A stretch of DNA of 49,225 nucleotides from assembly GCA_022573225.1 (NCBI GenBank), contig JACZUI010000014.1, positions 1-49,225 on the forward strand, given 5' to 3'. The stretch is from Acidobacteriota bacterium (lineage in GTDB: Bacteria; Actinomycetota; Acidimicrobiia; Spongiisociales; ZC4RG35). Numbering within the stretch: position 1 is the first letter of the stretch; the number at the start of each line of letters is the position of its first letter. The translations under genes were made by a program, and so were the position numbers. Below are positions 24,425 through 33,485 of this stretch, piece after piece. Under the pieces are notes generated by a model. That model was not told the origin of the DNA. It searched no databases and saw nothing but the letters and a program-made list of their open reading frames with translations.

Positions 24425-25251
24425 CACAGGACCACACCACTGCGGCACCAGCCTGTTATCGCCACCCCAATCGACACACGCTTCTCAGCTGTAGTCGATG
24501 CGGCCGGGCCATCTGTTCCTCGTGCTCGATCGATGCAGCCGTCGGGCAACGATGCCCCGAGTGCGTGCGTGAAGAAGGGACGCAGCAGGTGATTCCGACC
24601 ACGCCGTCGCAGCGGCGTCGCTATGGGGACGCTCCGGCTACCAAGGCATTCATAGGCCTGGCGGTCGCCTTCTTCATCATCACCGGGTTCGGCAGCCCCC
24701 AGAGCACTATCTTTCAGGATCTCGCCCAGGTGAACGCCGCAGTGGCGGCCGGGCAGTGGTGGAGAATCTTCACGGTCGTGCTTCTCCATGCCTCGATCAC
24801 GCACCTTTTGTTCAACATGTGGGCCCTGTGGGTGCTGGGCCCCCAAATCGAACGCGGCGTCGGCACCTGGCCGTTCGTGAGCCTCTACCTGGCCGCGGCC
24901 GGCGTGGGGGGAGTGGCCGCCTTCTACTTTGGCGGCCCGTTCGATGTCGGCGTAGGTGCTTCGGGTGCCATCTTCGGCTTGTTCGGGGTGTGGCTCAACT
25001 GGGCCCTCCACCGGCGCAAGACCCAAGGGGGAAGATCCCTACTCGGTCAGTTGGGGATTCTTCTCTTCATCAATGCGGCGATTCCCTTCCTCATCCCGAA
25101 TATCTCGTGGCAGGCTCACCTGGGCGGCCTGATCGCGGGTTTTGTGATCGGAGAGCTCTGGAGCCATGTCAAGGGTGTCAACGCCGTCCAGATCCGGACC
25201 GCGATCGGTTTTGCCGTGGCCGCCCTGGCGGCCGTCGCGGTACTCGTTTAG
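24421..25251 (+). CDS. Rhomboid protease with N-terminal zinc finger
   Basis: Intramembrane serine protease of 276 aa. A B-box-like zinc-binding module with Cys/His at residues 12-48 (C-x2-HP..., CSRCGRAIC, CSID..., RCPEC) precedes a six-helix rhomboid domain. The catalytic dyad is S181 in GASGAIFG and H233 in QAHLGGLIAG; the oxyanion motif HLLFN is at 128-132. Cytosolic zinc-finger rhomboids of this layout are common in actinobacteria, substrates unknown. GTG start overlaps the rluD stop (GTGA). Confidence 0.92.
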   Translation: MTQDHTTAAPACYRHPNRHTLLSCSRCGRAICSSCSIDAAVGQRCPECVREEGTQQVIPTTPSQRRRYGDAPATKAFIGLAVAFFIITGFGSPQSTIFQDLAQVNAAVAAGQWWRIFTVVLLHASITHLLFNMWALWVLGPQIERGVGTWPFVSLYLAAAGVGGVAAFYFGGPFDVGVGASGAIFGLFGVWLNWALHRRKTQGGRSLLGQLGILLFINAAIPFLIPNISWQAHLGGLIAGFVIGELWSHVKGVNAVQIRTAIGFAVAALAAVAVLV

Positions 25252-25312
25252 CCACACATCTTCCTGCTAAGTTCGGGAACTACAGCTCTGTAACTCAGGC
25301 CCATTGGAAAAA

Positions 25313-28300
25313 GTGTCTTTCGCCCATCTTCATCTACATACCGAATACTCGATGCTCGACGGGGCGGCACGGATCGAGGATGTGGTCGCGGCCGCCGCAG
25401 CAGACGAACAACCGGCCATAGCGATAACGGATCATGGCGTCATGTACGGAGTGGTCGACTTTGTCAAGGCTGCCCGCTCGCTGGGCATCAAGCCGATCAT
25501 CGGGATCGAGGCCTACTTCACTGACGGCTCCCGTTTCGACCGGCCCACCGGCTCCGCCAACAAGCGCTATCACATGAACCTGCTGGCGGAGAACGAAATC
25601 GGCTACCGCAATCTCCTCCAGTTGAGCTCCAAGGCGTTCCTCGAGGGGTACTACTACAAGCCGCGGATGGATTTCGATCTCCTCGCCCAGCACTCCGAGG
25701 GCATCATCGCAACCTCCGGCTGTCTGGGCGGCCTCGTGCCCCAACTCCTGGCTCCTGACTCGGTCAGTGAGGAAGGCAACAAGGGCCAGATCCGGGACTT
25801 CGACGCCGCTATTGCCGCTGCCGGGAGGTTCCAGGACATTTTTGGCAAGGACAACTTCTTCATTGAGGTGCAGGATCATGGGCTGGCAGCACAGAAGGCA
25901 ATCATGGGCGACCTCCTCGACATTTCTGCCAAGACCGGAGCGCCTCTGCTCGCGACCAACGACGCTCACTACACCAAGCGGTCAGAACACGACGCTCATG
26001 ATGTTCTTCTCTGTATCCAGACCGGATCGCTGCGAAGTGACCAGGACCGACTCCGATTCGAGGGCTCCGAGCATTACCTCAAGACGGCCAACGAGATGCG
26101 GGCCCTTTTTCCCGGGGCTCAATACCCTGGGGCGTGCGACAACACGTTGTGGATCGCCGAGCGCGTCAACGTCGATATCGAGTTCGGAAAGATCCTTCTT
26201 CCGCACTTCGAGGTCCCAGAAGGGGAGACCGAGGTCAGCTATCTGCGGTCCCTGGTCGCCAGCGGAGCCGACGAGCGATACGGGCCCAGCCCCAAGCCCG
26301 AGGTATGGGAACGGATCGAGCACGAACTCAAGATCATCGAAGAGATGGGTTTTCCCGCCTATTTCTTGATCGTTTGGGATCTGATTCGCCATGCAAAAGA
26401 GAACGGGATCAGGGTGGGTCCGGGGAGAGGGTCTGCGGCGGGCTCGATCGTCTCCTACTGCCTGAAGATCACCGAGCTCGACCCGCTCGAATATGGGTTG
26501 ATCTTCGAGCGGTTTCTCAACCCGGGTCGGCGTCAGATGCCGGACATCGACATGGACTTCGACGAGCGGTATCGGAGCGAAATGATCCGGTACGCAGCCG
26601 AGAAGTATGGAGCCGACCGGGTGGCTCAGATCGTCACCTTCTCCACGATCAAAGGCAAACAGGCGCTGAGAGACTCCGCCCGGGTCCTTGGTCATCCGTA
26701 CGGCGTCGGCGATCGCTTGGCCAAGGCGATGCCACCGGCGATTCTGGGCAAGGAGGCGCGGCTGGCCCAGGTGCTGAGCCCGCCGCCCTCCGATGCCGAC
26801 TCGACCACAAAAGACTGGTATTCCAACGGCCAAGGCCTCAGGGACCTGTACCAGGCCGATCCTGCTGTCAAGGAGACCGTCGACGCCGCTCTGGGCCTCG
26901 AGGGATTGCGACGCCAGGATTCGATCCACGCTGCCGCGGTTGTCATCGCCCCCGAGCCGATAACGAACATCGTCCCCGTCCAGCAAAAAGGCGAGGGCGC
27001 CGAGATCGTTACCCAGTACGAGATGCACGGGGTGGAGGCGCTCGGGCTCCTCAAGATGGATTTTCTCGGCCTGCGCAACCTATCGATCATCGAGAGATGT
27101 CTCGAGTTGGTGGAGAAGAGCCACGGTACCCGAGTCGACATCGACCGGGTCCCGCTCGATGATGCGAAGACATTCGAGCTTCTCCAATCGGGCGACACGG
27201 TGGGTGTGTTCCAATTGGAGGGCAACGCCATGCGTTCCCTGATCAGGTCGCTCCGGCCCGACTCATTCAACGATGTGATCGCCCTCGTCGCGCTTTATCG
27301 GCCAGGACCCATGGGGGCCAACATGCACACCCTCTACGCCGATCGCAAGAACGGTCGTGTTCCCGTCGAGGAGTTGCATCCGGCCCTGACCGAACTTCTC
27401 GCCGACACCTATCAGATCATGGTCTACCAGGAACAGGTCATGCAGGTCGCGCAGGAGATCGCCGGCTATTCGATGGCCGACGCCGACCAACTCCGCCTGG
27501 CGATGGGGAAGAAGATCAAGTCTGTCATGGCTGCCGAGCGGCAGACCTTTGTTCAGGGTTGCATCGCCCAGGGGTACACCGAGGAGGTGGGTCGTGACAT
27601 CTTCAAGCTGATCGGACACTTCGCCGGCTACGGGTTCAACCGCAGCCACAGCGCTGGGTATGGCCTGGTGGCGTACCAAACCGCCTACCTGAAGGCTCAC
27701 TACCCACCGGAGTATCTGGCTTCGCTCCTCACCGCCACCAAGAAGGACAAGGACCGAACCGCCATCTATCTCAACGAGTGTCGACAGATGGGCATCGAGG
27801 TGCTCGTCCCCGACGTCAACGAGTCGGAGTCAGACTTCGCCGTTCGCAATGGTCGGATCCTGTTCGGGCTGTCGGCGGTGCGAAATGTGGGGGAGGGAGT
27901 CGTCGAGAAGATCCTCGAAGCCAGAGAGGAGGGGCCTTTCGCCTTGTTCCAGGACTTCGTCGACCGTGTGGACATGTCCGCGCTCAACAAGAGAACCATC
28001 GAGTCTCTCGTCAAGGCCGGGGGGTTCGACAGTATGGGCGCACCGCGAAAAGGCCTCATGTTGGTCTTTGAGCAGGTACTCGATGCCACGGTCGAGCGGC
28101 GCAGAAATGAGGAGATAGGTCAGTTCAGCCTCTTTGCCGGGGATGCGGATGCGGTTGCCGAATCGCAAGTCGACGTCCCCGCCCTGGAGTGGCCGAAGAA
28201 GATCCAACTCGCCTTCGAGAAGGAGATGCTGGGTCTGTACGTGTCGGATCATCCCCTTTTGGGAGCAGGTCCCTCACTGGCGGCGGCCACGAGCTACTCG

Positions 28301-28810
28301 ATCAGCGAATTGGGGGAGCTCACCGATCGCACATCGCTCACCATTGGTGGTCTGGTTGGGGCGATAACTCGCAGATGGACCCGCAACGGCGAGCCGATGC
28401 TCTTCTTCCAGCTGGAGGGTCTGGAAGGGTCGGTAGAGGTCATGGCCTTCCCCAAGACGGTTCGCGACTTTGGCCATGTGGTGGTCGAGGATGCGATCGT
28501 AGTCATATCGGGCCATCTCGATCAGCGGGGAGACGAGGTCAAGGTGATGGCGCGAGAGATCACCGAGTTCAAGTTGAGAGATGACTCTGTGGTCAGACTG
28601 AAAGTGGCCGCAGCCCGGCTCACGCCTGAGTTCGTGACACATCTGAAGGCGATTCTCGGCAATCATCCCGGGTCGGCATCGGTCTACCTGCATATGACCA
28701 GTGAGAAGGGAACCAAGGTGCTTCGGCTCGCAGACGGTCACCGGGTGGAGCCGAGGTCCGCGTTGCTCGCCGAGTTGAAGGAATTGCTCGGTCCTAGCGC
28801 CATTCTCTGA
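25313..28810 (+). CDS. dnaE: DNA polymerase III alpha subunit
   Basis: Replicative polymerase, about 1165 aa, DnaE1 type. The PHP domain opens the protein (AHLHLHTEYSMLDG), followed by the polymerase core with catalytic D411 and D413 in PDIDMDFDERYR, GPGRGSAAGS, the helix-hairpin-helix region (FNRSHSAGYG upstream of it) and a C-terminal OB fold (IGGLVGAITRRWTRNGEPM). No intein is present. I prefer GTG at 25313 because the product then begins (M)SFAHLHLHTEY; a TTG at 25304 would add three residues. The stop abuts the stop of the convergent HAD gene with no gap. Confidence 0.96.
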   Translation: MSFAHLHLHTEYSMLDGAARIEDVVAAAAADEQPAIAITDHGVMYGVVDFVKAARSLGIKPIIGIEAYFTDGSRFDRPTGSANKRYHMNLLAENEIGYRNLLQLSSKAFLEGYYYKPRMDFDLLAQHSEGIIATSGCLGGLVPQLLAPDSVSEEGNKGQIRDFDAAIAAAGRFQDIFGKDNFFIEVQDHGLAAQKAIMGDLLDISAKTGAPLLATNDAHYTKRSEHDAHDVLLCIQTGSLRSDQDRLRFEGSEHYLKTANEMRALFPGAQYPGACDNTLWIAERVNVDIEFGKILLPHFEVPEGETEVSYLRSLVASGADERYGPSPKPEVWERIEHELKIIEEMGFPAYFLIVWDLIRHAKENGIRVGPGRGSAAGSIVSYCLKITELDPLEYGLIFERFLNPGRRQMPDIDMDFDERYRSEMIRYAAEKYGADRVAQIVTFSTIKGKQALRDSARVLGHPYGVGDRLAKAMPPAILGKEARLAQVLSPPPSDADSTTKDWYSNGQGLRDLYQADPAVKETVDAALGLEGLRRQDSIHAAAVVIAPEPITNIVPVQQKGEGAEIVTQYEMHGVEALGLLKMDFLGLRNLSIIERCLELVEKSHGTRVDIDRVPLDDAKTFELLQSGDTVGVFQLEGNAMRSLIRSLRPDSFNDVIALVALYRPGPMGANMHTLYADRKNGRVPVEELHPALTELLADTYQIMVYQEQVMQVAQEIAGYSMADADQLRLAMGKKIKSVMAAERQTFVQGCIAQGYTEEVGRDIFKLIGHFAGYGFNRSHSAGYGLVAYQTAYLKAHYPPEYLASLLTATKKDKDRTAIYLNECRQMGIEVLVPDVNESESDFAVRNGRILFGLSAVRNVGEGVVEKILEAREEGPFALFQDFVDRVDMSALNKRTIESLVKAGGFDSMGAPRKGLMLVFEQVLDATVERRRNEEIGQFSLFAGDADAVAESQVDVPALEWPKKIQLAFEKEMLGLYVSDHPLLGAGPSLAAATSYSISELGELTDRTSLTIGGLVGAITRRWTRNGEPMLFFQLEGLEGSVEVMAFPKTVRDFGHVVVEDAIVVISGHLDQRGDEVKVMAREITEFKLRDDSVVRLKVAAARLTPEFVTHLKAILGNHPGSASVYLHMTSEKGTKVLRLADGHRVEPRSALLAELKELLGPSAIL

Positions 28811-29611
28811 TCAGCGGCGCCAGAGCCGAAACTTGCTTTCCGCGAGCGCCGCTGCCCGACCATGATTTCGTCCGAGAACATATGCGATCGCGGCAGAGCC
28901 GCCGGCCACGGTCGCGACGGCACTAGCGGCGAAAGCCCGCTTCGTCTTTCGAGCGAAAATCACCACCGGCCAAGCTCTCTCGTGGGCCACGGCGTCGAGG
29001 TGTGAGTCCGGGTTCACCGCAACGGGGTGACCAACCACCTCCAACATGGGCAGGTCGCTGATCGAGTCGGAGTAGGCGTAACACCGTTCGAGGTCGTATC
29101 CGCGCTCGGCCGCCAGCTTCTCGATCGCGATCGACTTGCCTGCACCGTAGACAAATGGGCCGTCCAGCTCGCCTGTGTAGCGACCGTCGACAACCTTGCC
29201 CTTGGTCCCGATGGCTCCGGTCATTCCAAGTGCGGTTGCCAGCGGCTCGACGATCAGCTGGGGTGATGCCGACACGATCCACGTGTCGCGCCCTTTCTCA
29301 TGGTGCATCTTGAGGAGCTTTCGTGATTCGGGGCGAACTCGCGAAACGAGCTTGGGCAATGCCGCCCGTCCGACCTCGTCCAAAGAGCCGGCCGGGCTAC
29401 CTGCGATTCGGGTGAGGAACGCGCCACGAATCTCATCGGACGCCTCTCCCTTGTCGCCGAGCACCTTGAAACTGAGGGCGGCGAGTCCCCATTTGAGGAT
29501 GTCGGTGTTCGAGGCGAGTCCCTCTCTCCAGGCTTCGACGCCGACGGGGAACGCCGACGCACCTGACATGAGTGTCCGGTCGAGGTCGAAGAAGGCGGCT
29601 GCTTGAGGCAT
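28811..29611 (-). CDS. HAD-IB phosphatase with C-terminal membrane helix
   Basis: 266-aa haloacid-dehalogenase phosphatase of the SerB-like IB class. Motif I is FFDLDRT (nucleophile D9, acid D11), motif II WIVSASPQ, then a conserved lysine and YSDSISDLPML as motif IV. A hydrophobic stretch near residues 228-248 followed by a basic end (KFRLWRR) suggests a membrane tail. Related actinobacterial proteins are involved in phospholipid or morphology pathways, but the substrate cannot be told. The ATG at 29611 has both GGAGG and a TAAGCT box just upstream. Confidence 0.85.
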   Translation of the reverse strand: MPQAAAFFDLDRTLMSGASAFPVGVEAWREGLASNTDILKWGLAALSFKVLGDKGEASDEIRGAFLTRIAGSPAGSLDEVGRAALPKLVSRVRPESRKLLKMHHEKGRDTWIVSASPQLIVEPLATALGMTGAIGTKGKVVDGRYTGELDGPFVYGAGKSIAIEKLAAERGYDLERCYAYSDSISDLPMLEVVGHPVAVNPDSHLDAVAHERAWPVVIFARKTKRAFAASAVATVAGGSAAIAYVLGRNHGRAAALAESKFRLWRR

Positions 29612-29620
29612 GCCTCCAGC

Positions 29621-30661
29621 TTATCCGGCTGAAAATCCCAACTCCGCCCATGGTATGTCTGAGGACGACTTCATCAGATCCGCCAAACCATCGAGATCCG
29701 TAGGTGGATGGGCCGACCAAGGGACCGCGGCGATGTGGGCTCCGTACCGAGACGAAAACTCCTGCCGACTGTCACGCTGGCGGAGGGTTTCGGCAGCCCA
29801 TTGCTCCAGGTTGTGAGCGAGGGCTGCGGGTGTCCCGGGAGGAGCCGTGGCTTCGGCCCACTCGGAAGGCAAGACGCGGTTGAAGACCACTGCTGCGGGG
29901 ACTGATGCCAGCCCGGGGAGCGCTCGGTAGAAGCGAATCGCCTCTCTAACCGGGGCCGGATCGGAGGTCGTGACGACAATCACCGCGGAGGATCCGAGAA
30001 CGGCCTCGATCTCGCGTCCCCGTTGAGCCACGCCGTCGTAGGTGGTCCGAAGGTCGAGAAGGAACTCCGCGACGCGCTCCAGCAGGTCCGAGCCCAGGAT
30101 CGAGTCTGCGATACGCAGGACGGGACGGCCGGCGACGTTGAACAGGAAACGCCGCCCGGGCAAAGGCCCGCCGGTGATCCATCGGAGGAGACGGCCTCCC
30201 ACCAGATCGGCCATCTGGGCCGGCGCCGTGAAGAAATCTATGCCGCCACCCGATGGCGGTGTATCGACAACGACGAGATCCCACGCCTTGGCCTGGACAA
30301 ACGTTGCGGCCTGATCGGCGGCGGCATACGACTGGGACGCGGGGAAGTGCTCCGAGGCGGCTCGAAAGAACTCGTTGTCAACGAGCCGGGCCGCCACGTC
30401 GGGCTCGGCGTGCCGCTCGGCGACAGCCCGCCACGAGGCGGTGGCGTCCAGCATCGCGGCCCACAGGTTTCTTTCAGAGGGGTGAGGTTGAGGCTCATTG
30501 CCGAGGTTCTCGACGCCGAGAGCGGTGGCAAGTCGTCGCGCCGGATCCACCGTGACAACGAGGGTGCGCATTCCGGCGCGCGCCGCGGTGACTCCCACTC
30601 CGGCCGCGATCGTTGTCTTGCCGACCCCGCCTGCCCCGGTCACGAGGAGTGTCTTCGTCAC
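29621..30661 (-). CDS. Get3/ArsA-like ATPase, second of a pair
   Basis: 346-aa soluble ATPase of the ArsA/GET3 class. The deviant Walker A GAGGVGKTT is at residues 9-17, the DTPPSGGG switch and VVFNRVLP follow, and there is an insert rich in hydrophobic residues in the middle, where Get3 forms its client-binding groove. GTG at 30661 overlaps the stop of the first ATPase by 4 nt, so the two are coupled. The pair resembles mycobacterial Rv3679-Rv3680, where the two proteins form a complex; these are not true arsenite pumps. An upstream extension of the frame is shadow. Confidence 0.85.
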   Translation of the reverse strand: MTKTLLVTGAGGVGKTTIAAGVGVTAARAGMRTLVVTVDPARRLATALGVENLGNEPQPHPSERNLWAAMLDATASWRAVAERHAEPDVAARLVDNEFFRAASEHFPASQSYAAADQAATFVQAKAWDLVVVDTPPSGGGIDFFTAPAQMADLVGGRLLRWITGGPLPGRRFLFNVAGRPVLRIADSILGSDLLERVAEFLLDLRTTYDGVAQRGREIEAVLGSSAVIVVTTSDPAPVREAIRFYRALPGLASVPAAVVFNRVLPSEWAEATAPPGTPAALAHNLEQWAAETLRQRDSRQEFSSRYGAHIAAVPWSAHPPTDLDGLADLMKSSSDIPWAELGFSAG

Positions 30662-31503
30662 AGGATTTCCTCCAGTTCGTCGCTGAGATGGGCGGCAACC
30701 TCGCCAGGTGTGAAAAGTCCGAACAGGTATGGGAGCTCGAGATCTGGCGGGAGTGTGTGCAGCCATTCCTGTTGCTCACGCCACAGATCCCGATGCAAAC
30801 TGGCTGCATCCCTGACGGGACCCGTCGGAGCGTCGGCTTCTTCGAGTTCGGAGAGGATCCGATTGGCGATGATCGTCGGCTTCGAGACCAGATTCTCGTT
30901 GTTGATCCAATTCAGAGTCTCGCTCGTCTCGGTCGTGGGCAGCTCCTCCGGCAGAGTCACCAACACCAGTCGGGTCTGGGATGGGTCCCTCAGCGTTTCC
31001 TTCATCATCTCCGCCTGAGCGAGGATCCGCCCTGTCGGCACCAACTCTCCGATGGTCACCGGGGCCCTCAGAAACGATCCGATCTGGCCAGTGGGTGGAG
31101 CATCGGCCACCACAATGTCCCATCGATCCTCTTTGACCTCCCATATGGCCTTTCCGATTGTGATGATCTCCCGGATCCCGGGGGCAGTCGTGGCGAGGGC
31201 ATCGAAAGCACGTGCCACCGGGCCGAATCGCGCGATGCCGCGGACGCCCAACTGGAGAGACAGGTACTCCAGCAAGGCGTCGGATCGCACCATTCGCATC
31301 GCATGGAGCCCCGGTCTGACCTCGCGCGGTTCGAATTCCAGAGGGCCCGAGGTGAGGTGGGTCGACAAGCCCTGGCCGTCTCCCATTTCCATCGCCAGGA
31401 CACGCAGACCGCGGCGCTGTGCCAGGAGCGCCAATCCTGCCGACAGGGCCGACTTGCCGACGCCACCCTTTCCCGAGACGATGACGAGTCGTTTGTCGAT
31501 CAC
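30658..31503 (-). CDS. Get3/ArsA-like ATPase, first of a pair
   Basis: 281-aa partner of the following ATPase. It carries GKGGVGKS at residues 11-18 and DAPPTGQIGSFLRAP, corresponding to the switch region of Get3 (DTAPTGHTL in eukaryotes). Its middle part is shorter than that of its partner. GTG start at 31503, 27 nt after the small upstream gene, so three genes probably form one operon. The likely role is handling hydrophobic or membrane-tail clients or redox stress, by analogy with the mycobacterial pair; the client is unknown. Confidence 0.85.
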   Translation of the reverse strand: MIDKRLVIVSGKGGVGKSALSAGLALLAQRRGLRVLAMEMGDGQGLSTHLTSGPLEFEPREVRPGLHAMRMVRSDALLEYLSLQLGVRGIARFGPVARAFDALATTAPGIREIITIGKAIWEVKEDRWDIVVADAPPTGQIGSFLRAPVTIGELVPTGRILAQAEMMKETLRDPSQTRLVLVTLPEELPTTETSETLNWINNENLVSKPTIIANRILSELEEADAPTGPVRDAASLHRDLWREQQEWLHTLPPDLELPYLFGLFTPGEVAAHLSDELEEIL

Positions 31504-31530
31504 TCGCGACGGGCCACTACTGCCAGGGGA

Positions 31531-31749
31531 TCAGTCGGGCTGGCCCAGAGGAATCCGAAGGACCAGGTGATCGTCCTCAACGGTCCAGTCTGCGGTGCCA
31601 ACCAGGGCGAAGTCGGTGTAGTCGGTCTCGGCCTGTTCCATGAAGAGGCGACGTTCTTCTCCGGCGACAGGCGGTAGTGGTCGGTCTTTCACCGCGGAAG
31701 CGCGCTCCTGATACCTTTTCAGCATTGCGTCTACATCAAATTGAGCCAT
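31531..31749 (-). CDS. Small uncharacterised protein upstream of the Get3-like pair
   Basis: 72-aa acidic, soluble protein (MAQFDVDAMLKRYQERA at the N-terminus, likely helical; then a predicted strand-rich end FALVGTADWTVEDDHLVLRIP). I do not recognise a family. Its position as first gene of the operon, with a start not predicted by any Shine-Dalgarno but preceded by a TACCGT box 6 nt before the ATG, suggests a leaderless operon start. It may be a partner or regulator of the ATPases. Confidence 0.65.
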   Translation of the reverse strand: MAQFDVDAMLKRYQERASAVKDRPLPPVAGEERRLFMEQAETDYTDFALVGTADWTVEDDHLVLRIPLGQPD

Positions 31750-31813
31750 GGTTTTACGGTAGTAAGAGCCGGGAAGGACCTGTACCCGGGATCCGGCCCA
31801 AGTCGGCCGGCAA

Positions 31814-33433
31814 TCAGGGTGACGCGGAGCGACGTCTTTCCTCGGCCTTGCGTTCCCCCTCGAGTCGTTCCAGATCCACGTCGGTGTAATCGACGTATGT
31901 CATCGCGTCCGCAATCAACCGATGACCGGCCACATCACGAATCGCCCGATGCATCTGGTGTGCCACCGCTCTGTAGGCAGGGTGGCCGGCGGACTGGCTC
32001 CTGAGTTCGATGAGGTGAAATGCCTGCCGGGGATTCATCTCCATGACAAATCGAACGTTGAACGCGAACGGAACGACGTACTGCGCCACCTCCCGCCCGA
32101 GATCAGCGCGAATGCGCTCGTAGAGATCCCCGGATTGATCCATCAAGGACGCCCATTCGGCGGAGAGCCTTTCAGTCACTAGTTCGGCTGGGACGTCATA
32201 GCCCAACCTGGTGGAGAACTGCTGCCATTCCAGAGTCATCAGGCGGTGACGTTGCAGGTCACGGAACGCACCGATGTCACACTTGACGTCGAACCGATAC
32301 ATGGTTCGTTCCATTGCTCGCCCCGGCTTGTGTCGCCTGTTCCGGCGACGCCCCACCATTGCAGCCAACACCTGGGCTCGTTCGGCAGTGGACATCGAAC
32401 GGGCGATCTCCTGAAGGCGGGAATCAGGAAGCTCCGAGGCGGCGTAAAGGCCGGCGGCGACGATCTTGGTCTCGGTGTCCGGATCCCAGTCGGTGAGGGT
32501 CACGCTTGGGCCCGGGTCATCCGGCTCACCTAGATCGGAACCAAGCGTCTCCAGGTCTGTGCGCACATCGGCGAGATAGTTCGATGTCATCACACCCCGG
32601 TCCTCCAGATCCACCCTGGTGAGGAAGGATGGGATGATCTTGCGCAGTTCTCCCAGCATCATCTGGCCGTAGTCTCGAACCTCGGCCACCGGGCTTGCCT
32701 GCATTCGCACCAGAGCCATCTCATAGGCCTGTCCCGTGCCGTAGATTCCGACGTTGGACAACGTCGAGACGGGAAGCAGACCCCTCACGGTGTCGCAAGC
32801 CTTGGCCCGGATGGTGGCGTTGTAGATCATCTTCGAGTCGGACTCACTGCGCGGGTGACGCCCCTCGAATACCCGGGTCATCGTGGCCACCATTGTCGAG
32901 TAGGAATCGAATATCCGCTCCATGTGCTCCACGTAGCGTTTCGAGTGCTTCGACGCTGCAATCTCGTCAGGAACCAGGTACCGATACCGGCTTCCAAGTC
33001 GGGCGTCGTATTTGATGTATCGCGTGGATTGCTCGAGATAGGCGGCCAGCCGGCCCCATTCGAGGACCTTGGTGAGAAGGTTGGACGCCTGTTCGCAGGC
33101 AAGATGGGCGCCGCCGAGCTGAGCAACCGAGTCGTCGCCATAGTCGAAGAACACCCGCTCGTAGAGCCGTTCGGCGCGCTGCGTCGAGACGAGTGGATCG
33201 TCCCCTATCTCGGAGGAGATGTTGGCAATACCCGTCTCAGGATCGGAGATGAACTCGTCGAGAAACAATCGCCTCAGGGACTTGGGGGATCTCGAGTATC
33301 GGGCGAAGAGGGCACCCTTGACCACCTCGGGAAGGTTGACGAGGCCAAACACAGGCCGGTCGACGTTGGTGAAGAACCTCGACAGGACAGCCTGCTCGTC
33401 GTGTGTGAAGCTCTCCTGGTGATAGGTTGGCAC
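31814..33433 (-). CDS. Tandem-domain ThyX-like flavin-dependent thymidylate synthase
   Basis: 539-aa protein made of two consecutive ThyX-like domains, about twice the normal ThyX length. The N-terminal half has FFDYGDDSVAQLGGAH and WGRLAAYLEQSTRY, an R-x7-S form of the ThyX signature lacking RHR. The C-terminal half has QRHRLMTLEWQQFSTR, which keeps RHR but with altered spacing to Ser. Thus neither domain alone shows the full RHR-x7-S motif. I start at the GTG at 33433: a TACAAT box lies 8 nt upstream, and the open frame beyond it overlaps the divergent gene. FAD-dependent thymidylate synthesis is likely but not certain. Confidence 0.75.
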   Translation of the reverse strand: MPTYHQESFTHDEQAVLSRFFTNVDRPVFGLVNLPEVVKGALFARYSRSPKSLRRLFLDEFISDPETGIANISSEIGDDPLVSTQRAERLYERVFFDYGDDSVAQLGGAHLACEQASNLLTKVLEWGRLAAYLEQSTRYIKYDARLGSRYRYLVPDEIAASKHSKRYVEHMERIFDSYSTMVATMTRVFEGRHPRSESDSKMIYNATIRAKACDTVRGLLPVSTLSNVGIYGTGQAYEMALVRMQASPVAEVRDYGQMMLGELRKIIPSFLTRVDLEDRGVMTSNYLADVRTDLETLGSDLGEPDDPGPSVTLTDWDPDTETKIVAAGLYAASELPDSRLQEIARSMSTAERAQVLAAMVGRRRNRRHKPGRAMERTMYRFDVKCDIGAFRDLQRHRLMTLEWQQFSTRLGYDVPAELVTERLSAEWASLMDQSGDLYERIRADLGREVAQYVVPFAFNVRFVMEMNPRQAFHLIELRSQSAGHPAYRAVAHQMHRAIRDVAGHRLIADAMTYVDYTDVDLERLEGERKAEERRRSASP

Positions 33434-33441
33434 GGCCGGCG

Positions 33442-33478
33442 ATTGTACGCCTGGTTTGGTCCCTGGACGGTTACCGTC
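33442..33478. promoter_or_regulatory. Back-to-back leaderless promoters with palindrome
   Basis: On the minus strand TACAAT (33442-33447) lies 8 nt before the thyX-like GTG. On the plus strand TACCGT (33472-33477) lies 8 nt before the GTG at 33486. The plus -10 sits inside a 13-bp palindrome GACGGTTACCGTC (33466-33478), a possible operator that would cover both promoters. Confidence 0.45.
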
Positions 33479-33485
33479 ACCAACC

